From NCBI RefSeq assembly GCF_002873135.1, contig NZ_MCVI01000002.1:24394-88393 (forward strand): a stretch of DNA of 64,000 nucleotides. Reading direction: 5' to 3'. Position numbers and translations under genes: made by a program. Numbering within the stretch: the stretch's first letter is position 1; the number at the start of each line of letters is the position of its first letter. Under the pieces are notes generated by a model. That model had not been told where the DNA came from and searched no databases. It saw only the letters and a program-made list of their open reading frames with translations. This document shows, one piece after another, positions 29,664 through 38,702 of this stretch. Source of the DNA: Shewanella sp. 10N.286.48.A6 (GTDB lineage Bacteria; Pseudomonadota; Gammaproteobacteria; Enterobacterales; Shewanellaceae).

Positions 29664-30956
29664 TTAGCTCATTAAGCCAAATAGAATCGCTGTCATAGCC
29701 AGTAAACCAGCAATAACCACAAACACATTACTAATGCGGCCACGGTAAGCTTTTAGCGCAGGTACTTTATGGACAGCATACATAGGCATTAGATAAAGGA
29801 TTGCAGCAATAATCGGACCGCCCAACGCTTCAATCATGCCTAAAATGCTTGGGTTAATAACCGCAACAATCCAGATGCTGAAGAACATGAAAGCCAAAAT
29901 GAATTTATTTAGCTTAGCCTCTGATACTTCTTTATTACTGCTACGTAATTGCTTAGTGATCATGCCTTTTAAACCTTCAGTCGCCCCTAAGTAGTGGCCA
30001 AAGAAAGAAGAAATAATCGCAATAAACGCAATAATAGGGCCAAAGTAGCTCACAAAACCACTTGAGTGAACATTGGCTAAGTAAGACAAAATAGCTAAGT
30101 TTTCACTCTTTGCTTCAGCAAGTTGCGCTGGGCTTAATGATAAAACACAAGAGAACACGAACAGCATCACGAAGCCTACAAGCATCATTGAGGTGTTACG
30201 TAAAATCACATCTGCTTTTTTAGCTGCATTGTTGCCATGCTCACGCTTAAGTGACACAGAGAATTGTGAAATTGCAGGAGAATGGTTAAAAGCAAAGATC
30301 AATACTGGAATAGTTAACCAAACAGTACCAAAAAACTCACCTGCCGATGGCACCACTTGCAAAGCATCCATTTTCCAGTCAGGAATTAAGTAAAATGACA
30401 TAAATGCCAAAATCGCAACCAGTGGGTAGACTAAAAATTGCGTCACTTTCAGCATGAATTTTTCACCCGCAACCATCACTGACATCATGCCAATAATAAG
30501 TAATGCCGATAATAAAAAACGTGGCGGTGAGGCAAAGCCAAGCTGGTGAACAATAAAGCTATCAACTGTGTTAGTAATACCAACACCATAGATAAGCACA
30601 ATAGGAAAAATAGCAAAGAAGTATAACAGCGTGATCGCTTTACCCGCTTTAACGCCAAAGTGCTCTTCTACCACTTGAGTAATATCACTACCCGGATTCT
30701 TAGAAGAGCACACAAAGCGAGATAAACCGCGATGAGCAAGGTAAGTCATAGGTCCAATAATAACGGCCATCATGACTAAAGGCCAAAAACCGCCCATACC
30801 CGCGTTAATAGGTAAAAACAAAATACCGGCGCCAACAGCGGTGCCAAATAGACTTAACATCCAAGTGGTATCTTGACGACTCCAGCCTTTAACTGGAGTT
30901 TGCTCACCTTGAGTTGCTACAGCAACATCCTGCGCACTGATTGAATCTCTTTGCAT
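29664..30956 (-). CDS. sdaC: Serine/H+ symporter, SdaC-type (HAAAP family)
   Basis: 430 residues from the ATG at 30956, with AAAGG 7 bases upstream. The GTG-started frame to 31046 adds an unsupported 30 residues, and E. coli SdaC is about this length. About 11 membrane segments, beginning [29 protein letters not shown], the amino-acid permease signature of SdaC/TdcC. It imports serine through the inner membrane. The placement just upstream of sdaA supports serine over threonine as substrate. Confidence 0.88.
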   Translation of the reverse strand: MQRDSISAQDVAVATQGEQTPVKGWSRQDTTWMLSLFGTAVGAGILFLPINAGMGGFWPLVMMAVIIGPMTYLAHRGLSRFVCSSKNPGSDITQVVEEHFGVKAGKAITLLYFFAIFPIVLIYGVGITNTVDSFIVHQLGFASPPRFLLSALLIIGMMSVMVAGEKFMLKVTQFLVYPLVAILAFMSFYLIPDWKMDALQVVPSAGEFFGTVWLTIPVLIFAFNHSPAISQFSVSLKREHGNNAAKKADVILRNTSMMLVGFVMLFVFSCVLSLSPAQLAEAKSENLAILSYLANVHSSGFVSYFGPIIAFIAIISSFFGHYLGATEGLKGMITKQLRSSNKEVSEAKLNKFILAFMFFSIWIVAVINPSILGMIEALGGPIIAAILYLMPMYAVHKVPALKAYRGRISNVFVVIAGLLAMTAILFGLMS

Positions 30957-31472
30957 GGAATAACCTTTGAGGTAACTAATTTGGCGCGGAGAATACAGTG
31001 TTCTTATTTGAGAATAGTGACCTAGTTCATTTTTTTGATCCCACACAGCAATAAGAGAGGCGCAATGTGCGCATGATCAAATATTAACTTGGTTACTAAT
31101 ACAGCTTCATTAACAACAATTAATTTAATTGCCAACATTAGATACAAATGATCAACTGCGAATGTACTGCAAAGTCACAAGCCAAAGGGGTTTAAACACT
31201 AATAACCTAGTGAATACTTGACTATTTCAATCAAGTAACTCAAGGTTTTTCGATGATAAAATAGCCTTATCACTGTCGAAAGGGAAACGAGAAGGTTAGC
31301 TTGAAATAGAAGATTAACTTGAAATAGAAGATTAGCTTGAAAAAGAAAGTTAGCTGGAAATAGATAAGTAAGCTAAAAGCAAAGTTAATATTCACCCAGC
31401 AAAGCGTCGAATTTACATTTTTACAGCGGTAAATTCGACTCAACTGAAGTTATATACGATATAACAATATCG
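30957..31472. other. Intergenic region between sdaC and rnhA
   Basis: About 515 bases. It contains the sdaC promoter region on its left and an 18-bp minisatellite (31296-31374). No terminator for rnhA was recognised and no gene seen. Confidence 0.5.
31296..31374. repeat. 18-bp degenerate tandem repeat, about 4.4 copies
   Basis: Unit TTAGCTTGAAATAGAAGA at 31296-31313, with copies at 31314, 31332 and 31350 differing by one to a few bases and a short remnant after. The unit contains stops in frame, so it is not coding. Confidence 0.88.
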
Positions 31473-32246
31473 CTAGCCCGTTCTTAAACTTAATATGGCG
31501 GCGACATCCAGCGCCTTGTCATATTTGACAAACCCAGTCAGTTTTTGATCAATGGCATAAATCGACATACGGTCGGCCAATTCATTGCCTTCAATCCCCA
31601 CATGAGCGGCAACGTGTTCAATCTCCATATCATCTTTAATGGCATCATAAAGTTCATGAGCCTGCTTAATGACTTCAAGATTGGCGATATCACCGGCAGT
31701 CTTGCGTTTCCAGCCTTTTGACTTCCAGCCATAAGCCCAATTAGTGATGCAATTAATCGAATATTGGGAGTCACTGAGTATTTTAACCGTTTGATTAGCC
31801 TTAATGGCCTTTTGTGCCACTAATATCGCTTGATAAAGCGCATTCAATTCGGCGCTATTATTGGTGCCATTGGGATTATATAAACCAAACCACAACTCAG
31901 CGACTGCGCCATTACGGTAAATCGCCATGCCTGAGCCCGCTTTACCAGGGTTGGGCTCACAGCCGCCATCAGTGAATATCATCACCTCATGAGTGGATAA
32001 ATCAATCTTAGCTTTGCTGGTCGATGTTGTTTTAGTCGCAGTGCTAGCTTTACTTTTCGCGCTAAAAGCCGCTTTACCTATACTTTTACTTGCCGATGCG
32101 CCAAATGCCGCTTTAGCCTCTGCTTCAGTCGGGAAAGATTTGTATTTTGCTTGGGGAAATTTATCCACCTGCTTCTTGGTATAATCCCAACTGGTAAAAA
32201 TGCCGGTCTCACGCCCTGCCCAAACCACATAAAACTTCTTCGCCAT
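31473..32246 (-). CDS. rnhA: Ribonuclease HI with N-terminal RNA/hybrid-binding (viroplasmin-like) domain
   Basis: 257 residues from the ATG at 32246 (AGAGAAG upstream); the frame to 32288 begins with GTG and is less likely. Residues 1-50 (KKFYVVWAGRETGIFTSWDYTKKQVDKFPQAKYKSFPT, shortened here) form the hybrid-binding domain typical of eukaryotic-type RNase H1. A low-complexity Ser/Ala/Lys/Thr linker spans about 50-82. The RNase H domain has all catalytic acids: D93 (FTDGG), E133 (NSAELNAL), D159 (LSDSQ) and D225 (NELADRM), with H215. It degrades RNA in RNA-DNA hybrids. Confidence 0.92.
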   Translation of the reverse strand: MAKKFYVVWAGRETGIFTSWDYTKKQVDKFPQAKYKSFPTEAEAKAAFGASASKSIGKAAFSAKSKASTATKTTSTSKAKIDLSTHEVMIFTDGGCEPNPGKAGSGMAIYRNGAVAELWFGLYNPNGTNNSAELNALYQAILVAQKAIKANQTVKILSDSQYSINCITNWAYGWKSKGWKRKTAGDIANLEVIKQAHELYDAIKDDMEIEHVAAHVGIEGNELADRMSIYAIDQKLTGFVKYDKALDVAAILSLRTG

Positions 32247-32348
32247 AATGACTTCTCTATAAAATCGCTTAAGATACTCAATGCGCACCAGTTTAGCGTA
32301 TGACGTAGCAAAATCACCAACTGTTCAGTAAAACTTGGATACTAATTT

Positions 32349-32906
32349 ATGCCTCAAGCACCATTAACGATTATTGTCGGCTCAAATAACCCCGTAAAAA
32401 TCAATGCCGCCAAAGTGGCCATCAGTCAGTATTTTCCTGATCGTAAAATCAATTGCAGCGGCATGCATGCGCCCTCGTTAGTGGCCGATCAACCCATGAC
32501 AGATGCAGAAACCAAATTAGGGGCCATTAATCGCGCCCAGTTTTGCCAGTCGCAATACCAATCAAATGCCCAAGAGGCTGACTTTTTTATCGCGATGGAA
32601 GGCGGTGTTGATAATTTTGACCATGGCCCTGCGACATTTGCTTATATGGCCATCATTCATAAGCAACAACTATCAGTTGGTCGCAGCGCGCTACTGCCAT
32701 TACCCACTCAAGTTTACCAAGCGCTAGAGCAAGGTGAAGAGCTGGGCCATGTTATGGATAAACTCTTTAATACCCACAACATTAAGCAAAAAGGCGGCGC
32801 AATTGGATTACTCACTCACGGCTTAGCAACCCGCGAAAGCATTTACACCCAAGCGATTATTTTAGCGATGGCGCCTTTTATGAATGCTGAATTTTTCAAC
32901 AATTAG
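32349..32906 (+). CDS. yjjX: Inosine/xanthosine triphosphatase (YjjX family)
   Basis: 185 residues. It starts with PLTIIVGSNNPVKINAAKVAI (nucleotide-binding loop), followed by ADQPMTDAETKLGAINRA and DFFIAMEGGVDNF, all matching YjjX/NTPase_I-T. The family hydrolyses non-canonical ITP and XTP to keep them out of nucleic acids. Divergent from rnhA, about 100 bases apart. Confidence 0.88.
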   Translation: MPQAPLTIIVGSNNPVKINAAKVAISQYFPDRKINCSGMHAPSLVADQPMTDAETKLGAINRAQFCQSQYQSNAQEADFFIAMEGGVDNFDHGPATFAYMAIIHKQQLSVGRSALLPLPTQVYQALEQGEELGHVMDKLFNTHNIKQKGGAIGLLTHGLATRESIYTQAIILAMAPFMNAEFFNN

Positions 32907-32987
32907 TTTGCCCATAGGAATAAGTTACTTTGTTTTATGGATAAAGATTGCTAACTTCGAAGTAACTCGTTTCCATAGGAGAATTAA

Positions 32988-34028
32988 ATGGAATATCAAC
33001 GCATAGCGCATTCTAGCCTTGATGTTAGCAAGATTTGTCTTGGTACCATGACATGGGGCGAACAAAATACCCAAGCCCAAGCTTTTGCACAAATGGATTA
33101 CGCCATTGGTCGTGGAATTAACTTTATTGATACCGCTGAAATGTATCCTGTGCCACCCAGTGCTGACACCCAAGGTGAAACTGAGCGCATTATTGGTCAC
33201 TACCTTAAACAAAGAGGTAATCGCGATAATTTAGTCATTGCATCAAAAGTGTCAGCTGCAGGCCCTAAAAGTGATTTTGTTAGACCAAACATGGCCTTAG
33301 ATTGGGTCAACATCCACCAAGCGGTTGATGCATCACTAGAGCGACTACAAGTCGATACCATTGATTTATATCAGCTGCACTGGCCTGATAGACACTGTAA
33401 TTACTTCGGTGAGCTACTTTACGACCAACTGGATGATGAACATCAAACCCCTATTTTAGAAACCTTAGAAGCATTAGCTGAAGTCATCCGCCAAGGAAAA
33501 GTGCGCTATATCGGCGTGTCCAATGAAACCCCTTGGGGCTTAATGCAATACCTTCGATTAGCTGAAAAGCATGGCTTACCCCGCATCGTCAGTGTGCAAA
33601 ATCCTTATAGTTTGCTTAATCGCAGCTTTGAGGTGGGCATGTCTGAAATCAGCCACCGTGAAGAATTGCCTTTGCTGGCCTACTCGCCTTTAGCTTTTGG
33701 CGCATTAACAGGTAAATATGAAAATAATCAGTGGCCTGAAAACGCCAGATTAACGTTATTTAAGCGCTTTGCCCGCTATAACAGCACAGCAATGGCAATT
33801 GAAGCTACTCAAGCTTATGTGGATTTAGCCCGTGAGTTTGGTTTGTCGCCAACCCAAATGGCCTTAGCCTTTGTTAATTCAAGACGCTTTGTCGCTTCAA
33901 ACATTATTGGCGCTACCAATCTTGAACAGTTAAAAGAAAATATCGATAGCCTTGATGTTAGTTTGTCCGCAGAGCTTATTGGCCGCATCAACGAGCTGTC
34001 TAACCTTTATCGCTTGCCTTGCCCATAA
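32988..34028 (+). CDS. tas: NADP(H)-dependent aldo-keto reductase (Tas-like)
   Basis: 346 residues, the same length as E. coli Tas. Aldo-keto reductase barrel: LGTMTWGEQN, NFIDTAEMYPVPP (catalytic D and Y), VIASKVSA (catalytic K), DLYQLHWPDRHCNYFG, and SNIIGATNLEQLKENI for cofactor binding at the end. The physiological substrate is not known; Tas was found as a suppressor of tyrosine auxotrophy. Preceded by AGGAG at a good distance. Its terminator follows. Confidence 0.92.
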   Translation: MEYQRIAHSSLDVSKICLGTMTWGEQNTQAQAFAQMDYAIGRGINFIDTAEMYPVPPSADTQGETERIIGHYLKQRGNRDNLVIASKVSAAGPKSDFVRPNMALDWVNIHQAVDASLERLQVDTIDLYQLHWPDRHCNYFGELLYDQLDDEHQTPILETLEALAEVIRQGKVRYIGVSNETPWGLMQYLRLAEKHGLPRIVSVQNPYSLLNRSFEVGMSEISHREELPLLAYSPLAFGALTGKYENNQWPENARLTLFKRFARYNSTAMAIEATQAYVDLAREFGLSPTQMALAFVNSRRFVASNIIGATNLEQLKENIDSLDVSLSAELIGRINELSNLYRLPCP

Positions 34029-34089
34029 CAAGTGTGAATAACAGGGGTTAATAAGACCTTTTGCCAATCAGCATATTGATGCTTGCAAT

Positions 34090-34125
34090 AAGCGCTACAA
34101 TCTATGAAGATCGTAGCGCTTTTCT
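34090..34125 (+). terminator. Rho-independent terminator after tas
   Basis: Perfect 9-bp arms AAGCGCTAC (34090-34098) and GTAGCGCTT (34113-34121) followed by TTCTT, 60 bases after the tas stop. Confidence 0.8.
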
Positions 34126-34176
34126 TATGCTGAAGCGATAACTTCAGCGATTCATCATTAACTTAACGAGCTTTCA

Positions 34177-35427
34177 ATGACAGTGCCTGTGGATACCGTT
34201 TTAATTAATAATGCCTTTGATCACCAAGCTATTCGATCTCAGTTTCCAATATTGGATCAACAGCTAGATGATAATCCATTGTGTTATTTAGATACGGCAG
34301 CCACCAGCCAAAAGCCTGTTAGTGTCATTGAGGCAATGACTCAGTATTATCAGCATGATAACGCTAATGTGCATCGCGCCGCCCATCAGTTATCAGCCAG
34401 AGCCACAGCCAACTATGAACACGTTCGTCATCAAGTTAAGCAATTTATTAATGCTAGCCAAACTGAAGAAGTTATTTTCACTCACGGCACCACTGAATCG
34501 ATCAACATGGTCGCTGCAGGCTTAAGCAAACAGCTTAAAGCTAATGATATTATTTTAGTTGATAGCGCCGCCCATCACGCCAACTTAGTACCATGGCAAC
34601 AATTGGCCAAAAATACCGGCGCTGTGGTTAAACCCATTCCACTGAATGAGCATTTATCCATTGATATCAATGCCTATTCAGCACTGCTTAGTTTAAAACC
34701 TAAGCTTGTGGCCATAAGCCATGTGACCAATGCGCTGGGGTCGGTAAATGATGTCAGCCAATTAGTTGAGCTTGCCCAGCAAGTAGGTGCACTCACTCTT
34801 GTTGATGGCGCTCAGGCCATCGCCCATATCGATGTCGATGTACAACAAATTAACTGCGACTTTTATGTGTTTTCAGGCCATAAAATGTATGGCCCCACTG
34901 GCGTTGGGATCTTATACGGCCGTTATGCCGAGCTCGATAAGCTTGAACCGCTGCTAACAGGCGGCGAAATGATAAAGTCGGTGAGTTTTGAAGCTACCAC
35001 CTTTGGGGAACTGCCCAATAAATTAGAAGCGGGCACCCCAGCGATTTCAGCGGTTATCGGTTTAGGCGCAGCAATTAGTTTTATCAATGGACTGCCAAAA
35101 GCTGAGTTACTGGCCCATGAGCAAAGCTTACTGAACTATTTGCAAAATGAACTCAGAAACTTAGGCGATATAACCCTTATTGGTGCAACGCCGCATAATA
35201 TTGGCGTGGTTGCGTTTAACTTGGCACAAGAGCATCATCAAGATGTTGGGATACTACTTGATCAACAAGGCATAGCCGTTCGTTGTGGCCACCACTGCGC
35301 CATGCCATTAATGCAGCAGTTAAACATTAAAGGTTGTTGCCGAGCATCCATTGGCCTCTATACTAATAAGCAAGACATTGACCTGTTTATCGCGGCGCTG
35401 GGTAATGTTAAAGATCTACTGTTATAG
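34177..35427 (+). CDS. csdA: Cysteine desulfurase, CsdA/SufS type
   Basis: 416 residues, PLP-dependent class V aminotransferase fold. It removes sulfur from cysteine as a protein persulfide. Seen: YLDTAATSQKP (near 37), the PLP lysine K236 in FSGHKMYGPTGVG, and the catalytic cysteine C374 in RCGHHCAMP, the group II desulfurase loop (RxGxHCA). The next gene encodes a SufE-like partner, which identifies the pair as CsdA-CsdE rather than a full suf operon; no sufBCD genes are nearby. Weak ribosome-binding site, but the N-terminus fits. Confidence 0.93.
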   Translation: MTVPVDTVLINNAFDHQAIRSQFPILDQQLDDNPLCYLDTAATSQKPVSVIEAMTQYYQHDNANVHRAAHQLSARATANYEHVRHQVKQFINASQTEEVIFTHGTTESINMVAAGLSKQLKANDIILVDSAAHHANLVPWQQLAKNTGAVVKPIPLNEHLSIDINAYSALLSLKPKLVAISHVTNALGSVNDVSQLVELAQQVGALTLVDGAQAIAHIDVDVQQINCDFYVFSGHKMYGPTGVGILYGRYAELDKLEPLLTGGEMIKSVSFEATTFGELPNKLEAGTPAISAVIGLGAAISFINGLPKAELLAHEQSLLNYLQNELRNLGDITLIGATPHNIGVVAFNLAQEHHQDVGILLDQQGIAVRCGHHCAMPLMQQLNIKGCCRASIGLYTNKQDIDLFIAALGNVKDLLL

Positions 35428-35506
35428 CCTGATGTTTTAGCCAGGCTTTTTAACCTTAGCTTTATAGCTGCAAATACTCTCCACCACCTGATAGTAAATT
35501 GAGAAA

Positions 35507-35953
35507 ATGACTAACCAATTACCACAACCCCAAGAGCACTGTTTTAAACCGCTAGATAATAAGGTCGCACAAGCCGTCAGCGCGATTGAGTCAGCAAGCA
35601 ACTGGCAAGATAAATACCGTCAAATCATGCTGGTTGGTAAAGCCCTACCGACACTTGATGATGCCTTTAAGCTAGAGTCAGCCCAAGTAAAAGGCTGCGA
35701 AAGCCAAGCGTGGCTTTACCATAAAGCGATTGATGGCAAACATTTTTTTTGTGCCGACAGTGATTCACGTATAGTTAAGGGTCTAATTGCTATACTGTTA
35801 TATGCAACTCATACAAAAACCAGTGCCGTCATTAGTGCATTTGACTTAACTGAGTATTTTGAACAATTAGGACTTAGCGGCCAATTAAGCCCCTCTCGTA
35901 CCAATGGGCTTACCGCACTCGCCAATGCTATTAAGCAATACGCCGCAAACTAA
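35507..35953 (+). CDS. csdE: SufE-like sulfur acceptor CsdE
   Basis: 148 residues. It takes the persulfide from CsdA through a cysteine in the conserved loop: C64 in QVKGCESQAWL. Also typical are NWQDKYRQIMLVGKALPTL and the C-terminal LSPSRTNGLTALANAIK. Encoded 79 bases after csdA on the same strand, probably one operon. Confidence 0.93.
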   Translation: MTNQLPQPQEHCFKPLDNKVAQAVSAIESASNWQDKYRQIMLVGKALPTLDDAFKLESAQVKGCESQAWLYHKAIDGKHFFCADSDSRIVKGLIAILLYATHTKTSAVISAFDLTEYFEQLGLSGQLSPSRTNGLTALANAIKQYAAN

Positions 35954-35987
35954 TCAATAATGATTACGAGCGTTAAAAGGAATAACA

Positions 35988-37169
35988 ATGTCTGAAAGCG
36001 CTTGTAACCAAAACAGAAGAACCCTACTTAAAGGGATCGCTGCAACCAGCTTACTTTGCCCGCTGTATAGCACTTCTGTGTTTGCCGCCTCCAAAAAGCG
36101 CCTCTATATTGATGGTTTATCATTTCTGCCCGAAAACCTAGCAGATGTTCGCGAATCAAAACTTGATGCTTACATCTGTGATATCTCCGCTATCGAAACT
36201 ATTACACAGCCCGATGGCACCACCAATTACAAACGCACCTACCAAGCCTGTATTGAAAGTATAAAACAAGCTAAAAAAGTGGTCGATGATAACCCTTCAG
36301 TTTTATTACAAGGGCTAACAGGCAACGACATTGCCAAAGCCCGAAATGAGCAGCGCACCGCGGTGTACTTTCAAATCCAAGGCGCTGACTGTGTTGAAGC
36401 CGATGCCGATAACGCTAACAGTGGCGATAAGCCTTGGCCACAACTAGACCAATTTCACAAACATGGTTTACGGGTGCTGCAATTAACCCACCACTACGGC
36501 AACCGCTTTGCCGGTGGCGCATTAGACAATGATGGCTTTCAAAGCCTCAATAAGCCACTGACCGCTGATGGTAAGGCATTAATCGCCGAGCTTAATCGTC
36601 ACAATATTCTTATCGATGTCAGTCACTCAAGTCCGCAAACCGCACTGGATACCGCTAAAGTCTCCACTAAACCCATAGTGCAAAGCCATGGCGCTGTGCG
36701 CTCCATCGTCAATAATGCTCGCTGCTCACCCGATGAAGTGATCCGCGCTATTGCCGACACTGGCGGTGTGTTTGGTATTTTCATGATGAGCTTTTGGCTC
36801 ACCAATAAGCCTGTGCCGACCATTGATGATTATATTCGCCAACTTGATAGGGTCGCTAGACTGGGCGGCATGGATGCAGTAGCCATTGCCAATGACTTTC
36901 CCCTGCGGGGACAAGAAAACTTACTGGCGTTAAATAACAATAACGCTGAAGGAGTTAAACAATACCTGGGTTGGTGGCAAAGTCTTGCTGATAAAAATGT
37001 ATTAGGCTTTGACCATACCCCTGAGCATGTGGTTATCCCAGAACTTAACCATATCGACAGAATGAGTCGCATTGACGATGCACTGGCCAAAGCACGTTAT
37101 AAGTCGAGCGATAGAGACCGCTTTTTAGGTGGTAACTGGCAAAGAGTGCTTAAACAAGTGTTGGTTTAA
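35988..37169 (+). CDS. Tat-exported M19 (renal dipeptidase-like) protein with altered metal site
   Basis: 393 residues, start supported by AAAGGA upstream. Twin-arginine signal NRRTLLKGIAATSLLCPL, then an M19 membrane dipeptidase barrel. The second-metal ligands are kept (H213 in IDVSHSS, H234 in VQSHGA), as are the substrate residues (H168 in LQLTHHY, D303 in IANDFP). But the first-site HxD of DGHxD reads DGLSF (L44, F46), and the bridging glutamate of EGG is Q131 (FQIQGAD). So it may bind one metal, act on a different substrate or be inactive. It follows csdE by 34 bases and may be co-transcribed, without an obvious pathway link. Confidence 0.82.
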   Translation: MSESACNQNRRTLLKGIAATSLLCPLYSTSVFAASKKRLYIDGLSFLPENLADVRESKLDAYICDISAIETITQPDGTTNYKRTYQACIESIKQAKKVVDDNPSVLLQGLTGNDIAKARNEQRTAVYFQIQGADCVEADADNANSGDKPWPQLDQFHKHGLRVLQLTHHYGNRFAGGALDNDGFQSLNKPLTADGKALIAELNRHNILIDVSHSSPQTALDTAKVSTKPIVQSHGAVRSIVNNARCSPDEVIRAIADTGGVFGIFMMSFWLTNKPVPTIDDYIRQLDRVARLGGMDAVAIANDFPLRGQENLLALNNNNAEGVKQYLGWWQSLADKNVLGFDHTPEHVVIPELNHIDRMSRIDDALAKARYKSSDRDRFLGGNWQRVLKQVLV

Positions 37170-37927
37170 ATTACATTAGATTTAGATCTCTTGGTTTCAC
37201 TTTATTTCCAAACTCCGTTTGGATTAATATCGCAGGATTCCATCCTGCACCGGCCAAAAGGGTATCAACAGCAATACCCTCTTGGATCACCCCGCAGCCC
37301 CCGACGAAAAATGCTGAAAAACGCATGTTTTCAAGGGGGATTGATCCAGCTTTTAACTTCGTTTTTAATCGGCTTCGGCCATTGTCGAAAAGCCCTAACG
37401 CTTCCGATAGGCCATCCCTGGCCTAACGAAAGCTAGCTTGGCATCCATGCCAAGCTCACGGCCTTCTCTCGATGACCTCAATTCAAATTGTGCATTATTA
37501 GCAGATCAAAACACCTATACAACTTAAGCTTTCTAGCTCTTTAAGTTGTCACAAATACAGTCACATCGAAGAGATAATAAACCCAGTGTAGATGCGTTCA
37601 AGACCGTCGAAAACATGGACGTTTTCGCAGAGCCCACAGGGATGTGTTCACGGCGTGTCTTGGATGTATCTGCACATAAGCCTGCGGCAGGCAATTGGTT
37701 AAACTGAAGTAATGACCTTATATACCGTAGCCAATAAAACTTTTATTAAAACATTGAATTAAAGCTATAAACTAGATTAAAGTATCACCAATTAAGGACA
37801 GAGTTAGGTAACCTCGAAGCAAACTTCGAGCACGCCATTTAGGGAAGAAAAAGCCATTCAATAACATGTGCCTAGTATCAACCCTCCTATAAATTTTACT
37901 CTGACCCAACTAATTTCAAGGAATATC
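37170..37927. other. Hairpin-rich non-coding stretch, probable dispersed intergenic repeats
   Basis: About 760 bases with no credible gene; the frame at 37191-37436 has no family resemblance and covers the hairpins. Short palindromes stand close together: GCAGGATTCCATCCTGC (around 37230), a 16-base one at 37410-37425 with arms AGGCCA/TGGCCT, one at 37434-37455 with arms AGCTTGGCAT/ATGCCAAGCT, CGAAAAC/GTTTTCG at 37608-37627, GCCTG/CAGGC near 37690 and CTCGAAG/CTTCGAG at 37813-37830. It is more GC-rich than the surrounding intergenic DNA. The pattern resembles repetitive intergenic elements of Shewanella; that is inference. Confidence 0.55.
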
Positions 37928-38212
37928 ATGCAGTATCAATTATCAATCCGGAAAGTCAATGAATCAGACCTTAGTGTAAATCGACCGTTCATGCCTGAAG
38001 ATGAGGATTATGAAATGTACTTATCAGCATTTATTGAAGATGTACAAAAATTAGAGTGTGTTACTGAATTAATAACTAATGGCAATGGCCTTGTAATTGC
38101 AATCAAAAATGAGTCTGACTTTGAGCAATTACATACAGCGGTTAAACACCTATTAAACAATTCGTTTCACGATAAGTTAGTATCTGATTCGGGTTTTAGT
38201 AAAGTGGCATAA
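37928..38212 (+). CDS. Small acidic hypothetical protein
   Basis: 94 residues from the ATG at 37928, chosen for AAGGA 6 bases upstream; the longer GTG frame from 37868 has no site. It begins MQYQLSIRKVNESDLSVN, is acidic in the middle (PEDEDYEMYLSAFIEDVQ) and has no signal or membrane segment. No family recognised. It sits between a repeat-rich spacer and another orphan small gene, near a degraded transposase, as accessory or immunity-type genes often do. Confidence 0.6.
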   Translation: MQYQLSIRKVNESDLSVNRPFMPEDEDYEMYLSAFIEDVQKLECVTELITNGNGLVIAIKNESDFEQLHTAVKHLLNNSFHDKLVSDSGFSKVA

Positions 38213-38323
38213 GCACACCCAACCAGGAACTTAAACTAAAACAGTGATTTATACTATATTCGTGTAAATTTCAACTCACTATTTTAGTCCGCGTAGTGCG
38301 GCATTAAGTGCTAGGAGGTAAAT

Positions 38324-38569
38324 TTGAATATCGAACAAGTTAAACAAAGAATCGATTTACTGGAGCACTTTGATTATTCACTAGCTTTATTTGAGTCAAA
38401 CTACAAAGAATTAATGTCAGTCATTAATTTCATGTGTGATGAAAAGGTTGGTCTAGAGTTGTTTGCAATAGTGAACAATTATAAATCAAGCCAGCCATTA
38501 TTAATCAATAACATAACGCTACAACCACCCGTTTTCAATTCATTGACAGTAGTATTCGCCGACAATTAA
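38324..38569 (+). CDS. Small hypothetical protein with TTG start and strong Shine-Dalgarno
   Basis: 81 residues. The start is TTG at 38324, with a near-perfect AGGAGGT five bases upstream, which makes real translation likely. Mostly helical and cytoplasmic (MNIEQVKQRIDLLEHFDY). No family recognised. It follows the preceding orphan gene by about 110 bases on the same strand; the two may be an accessory pair. Confidence 0.6.
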   Translation: MNIEQVKQRIDLLEHFDYSLALFESNYKELMSVINFMCDEKVGLELFAIVNNYKSSQPLLINNITLQPPVFNSLTVVFADN

Positions 38570-38702
38570 CGGCTAAGTTATCTGATGCCTGTAATAAAGT
38601 GGTTTTACTGACATGTTATGTGAAAAACACGATTTTTAGGCAAGACTTGTTCTCTATTTGAAAAACAGAAAATGAGGTCATTAAAGCGGGTGAAACCAGT
38701 GT

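Noticed and set aside
31273..31380. Possible CRISPR array
   Set aside because: The repeats are contiguous 18-base units with no unique spacers and no cas genes nearby, so it is a simple tandem repeat.
32925..33212. 95-codon minus-strand frame opposite the start of tas
   Set aside because: Shadow of the aldo-keto reductase gene, which has a strong family match and ribosome-binding site.
37191..37436. 81-codon plus-strand frame after the M19 gene
   Set aside because: It covers the hairpin-rich repeat region, has no start signals and a product unlike any protein family.
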